From Dicaeum eximium (lineage: Eukaryota > Chordata > Aves > Passeriformes > Dicaeidae): 64,000 bases of DNA. The notes below the pieces were generated by a model. It ran no database searches. It saw only the letters and a list, made by a program, of their open reading frames with translations, and was not told where the DNA came from. The stretch spans positions 260,731 to 324,730 of the forward strand of contig VWZP01008589.1 in NCBI GenBank assembly GCA_013396995.1, written 5' to 3'. The translations under genes were made by a program, and so were the position numbers. Below are positions 62,151 through 64,000 of this stretch, piece by piece; the stretch's first letter is position 1; each line of letters begins with the position of its first letter.

Positions 62151-64000
62151 CTTATATTCTTTTTAGTTCACTGTGATTACTTCAGAGAAATTAATTACTA
62201 ATTAGAAAACTGACTAGCTGCCAAGCCTGGCTTATACTCACACACAGATGCATACCTTTGGGGCTAGATTTTCTTTTTATAAACACAGATAACAACATGC
62301 TGAACTATTTTCACCTGTGATTCATGCTAACAATAAGGTATTGTTATTTTCTCTTTTATTCCCTGGCCACCCATTACCACTCTGCTATTTGCTAGTCCCA
62401 ATATACACAGTAAACAAAAACAGTGGGACTTATTTAAGTGTAGGCAGAGAGGCAACCATCTGTGGTAAGTCTGTAAACACTGCTACAATTGTGATGGTGA
62501 AGGAAAGCCTGGATCCTGCCTCTGACTTTGCCAGGGCTGGTGCTTTGGATAACCAGGCTTGCTCTTTAAGGAGATATGAGGGCTAAGGGGCAAAAGCTCC
62601 TACTAGGAAAAAGGAGTCTGTACTCTAGATGAGATTTTCTAGCTGATGAGAGGAGAGAGATCCCTGCCCTCGACCTGTCTTACCACCAAAATGCAGGGAG
62701 CCCTCTCCTCCAACCTGTCCCTCCTCTGCTGTTCTATTGCTGTGTGCCAATTAATTTTGTCCTGAGAAGTGGTGGGCCAGTTTTGAGAAATCCCAAGTTC
62801 ATCCAACTATATTCCCTGCTAAATTTTTTTTATCTTAAAATACCTCAACATTAAGAGTTCAGTCCTGTTCATCCTGAGTCTGTGGGGAGAGGAGCCTGGC
62901 ATTGTTCTCAGGACGTGGTCTGCAACTCAGATGTCTGAGAGCACATCTATTAAAATGCAACTTACCACCACAATGTATTAACAAGCTCTGAAATTCTATA
63001 TTTCCCTTAACCTTAATTGGTAGCATTAATGTGATGCAAATATGACCTAATGGAAAGAATATCAAATCCTATGGATTCTCAAAGTCATTGTGGATGCTGC
63101 CTTTGCTGCTGAAGAGTTACTCTTGTCTATGGCTTCACAGTCATTTTTCTGGCTCCTGCAATACAGGATGCATTTTAAATTCCTACCACAAATCCATGCA
63201 GAAAAATATTTATAGGGCCTGTGGAAGGTAATAATTTTAGATGTTTATTAAAAAACAAAACCCCATGCAATCCTTCTTCTAAAATAAGTAAATTTCAACC
63301 CTCTACTTTTTTAAGAGTAAGCAGCATCACAGGGAATTTTGGTGTTTAATATTCTATGCTTATAGTCTTACCAAAAATGGTGAGAAAGTAAACTTTCTAA
63401 CATTATCATTTTCATACTAGAAAGCAGTCATTCTTTATTACAATGCTGGATACATGAGGGGATATTTCCACCAAAATACAATGCATATGGATATAGAAAA
63501 AATTATAAATATATATATAATATACACACTATGTTTTACATACATATTCACTGGTTTTCACAAAAGAAATGTATGTATGATAATCATTTCCCCAGAAAAA
63601 TCAGCCTATTTCCCATCCCATTGGTGCATGTGTTCTCTTGCACTGGGAGTCTCTCTGGTGGGCTTTGGTGGGTGTAGACCTTGAAGTTATAGTTGACTGC
63701 CTGATGAATTTAATGTTACTTCCCAAAGATGGAGCTGAGTTGGCACAACCAGTCTTGATCATTCCTTTGGAGACCCCGACCAGCAAAGTGTGTTCTCCTG
63801 TCCCTCTCCTTGATTAGTGTTTATCTGGAACTTCTTCTCAAGAGATTAATTAAAAGAAAGTTTTTCTGGCTCCGGATATTCTCAGAAAGTTACTAAAAAG
63901 GGATGAGGGCATCTGTATATTTATCTGAGAAAAAAACATCCAGTTGGAATCTCAGAAGAAATATGTACTAAAAAGTTGGTCTAAAAAGTTACCTGTCCAC
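62151..64000. other. Gene-free single-copy DNA
   Basis: No gene or confident transposon. A short AT repeat lies at about 63503-63524. Frames at 62317-62586 plus and 63454-63786 on both strands are not recognisable. Confidence 0.5.

Noticed and set aside
1..64000. tRNA, rRNA, CRISPR, prophage or operon structure
   Set aside because: No cloverleaf, no regularly spaced repeats and no dense coding. The sequence is vertebrate noncoding DNA.

Overview
The window looks like nuclear DNA from a bird, most likely a songbird. CR1 LINE tails are scattered through it, and several LTR fragments resemble avian endogenous retrovirus LTRs. I find no intact protein-coding gene, no rRNA, tRNA or CRISPR, and no convincing exon. 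Every open frame is short (152 codons at most), and those I could explain lie inside transposon remnants. The base sequence is AT-rich with long stretches of ordinary single-copy DNA, so the window is either intergenic (a gene desert) or part of a very long intron. Repeat family names below come from memory of avian consensus sequences; no search was run.

Layout. Positions 1-7829 are single-copy DNA with one weak decayed reading frame on the minus strand (3005-3430). Positions 7830-12643 are the most structured part. A 2,040 bp block occurs twice (7830-9869 and 9950-11989), separated only by an 80-base N gap. The copies differ at two bases that I can find and both end exactly at the gap, so this is most likely two overlapping contigs that were not merged. 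The underlying locus is an ERVL-type solo LTR on the minus strand. It is interrupted by an insert of about 1.4 kb that holds a CR1 tail, an unidentified possible retrocopy, and a second, plus-strand LTR.

Positions 12644-21544 hold two same-orientation CR1 tails (16941-17350, 17461-17833) and a possible LTR-type remnant (18881-19500). Positions 21545-22915 are the 3' half of an ancient CR1/L3-type LINE with recognisable reverse transcriptase sequence and stop codons. Positions 22916-51559 are mostly single-copy DNA with one CR1 tail (30331-30470), simple repeats, a 53 bp tandem duplication (48190-48295) and several stretches that read like conserved noncoding elements. A second ancient LINE tail lies at 51560-51860. 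A TATACA microsatellite (53963-54024) and a CpG-retaining, apparently young LTR-like insertion flanked by CCATCT (55181-55408) follow. The remainder is single-copy DNA with one more CR1 tail (61964-62150).

There is no gene set working together here. The content is layered transposon history plus possible regulatory DNA. The most useful observations are the probable false duplication around the gap and the nested, possibly chimeric insertion inside the ERVL-type LTR.
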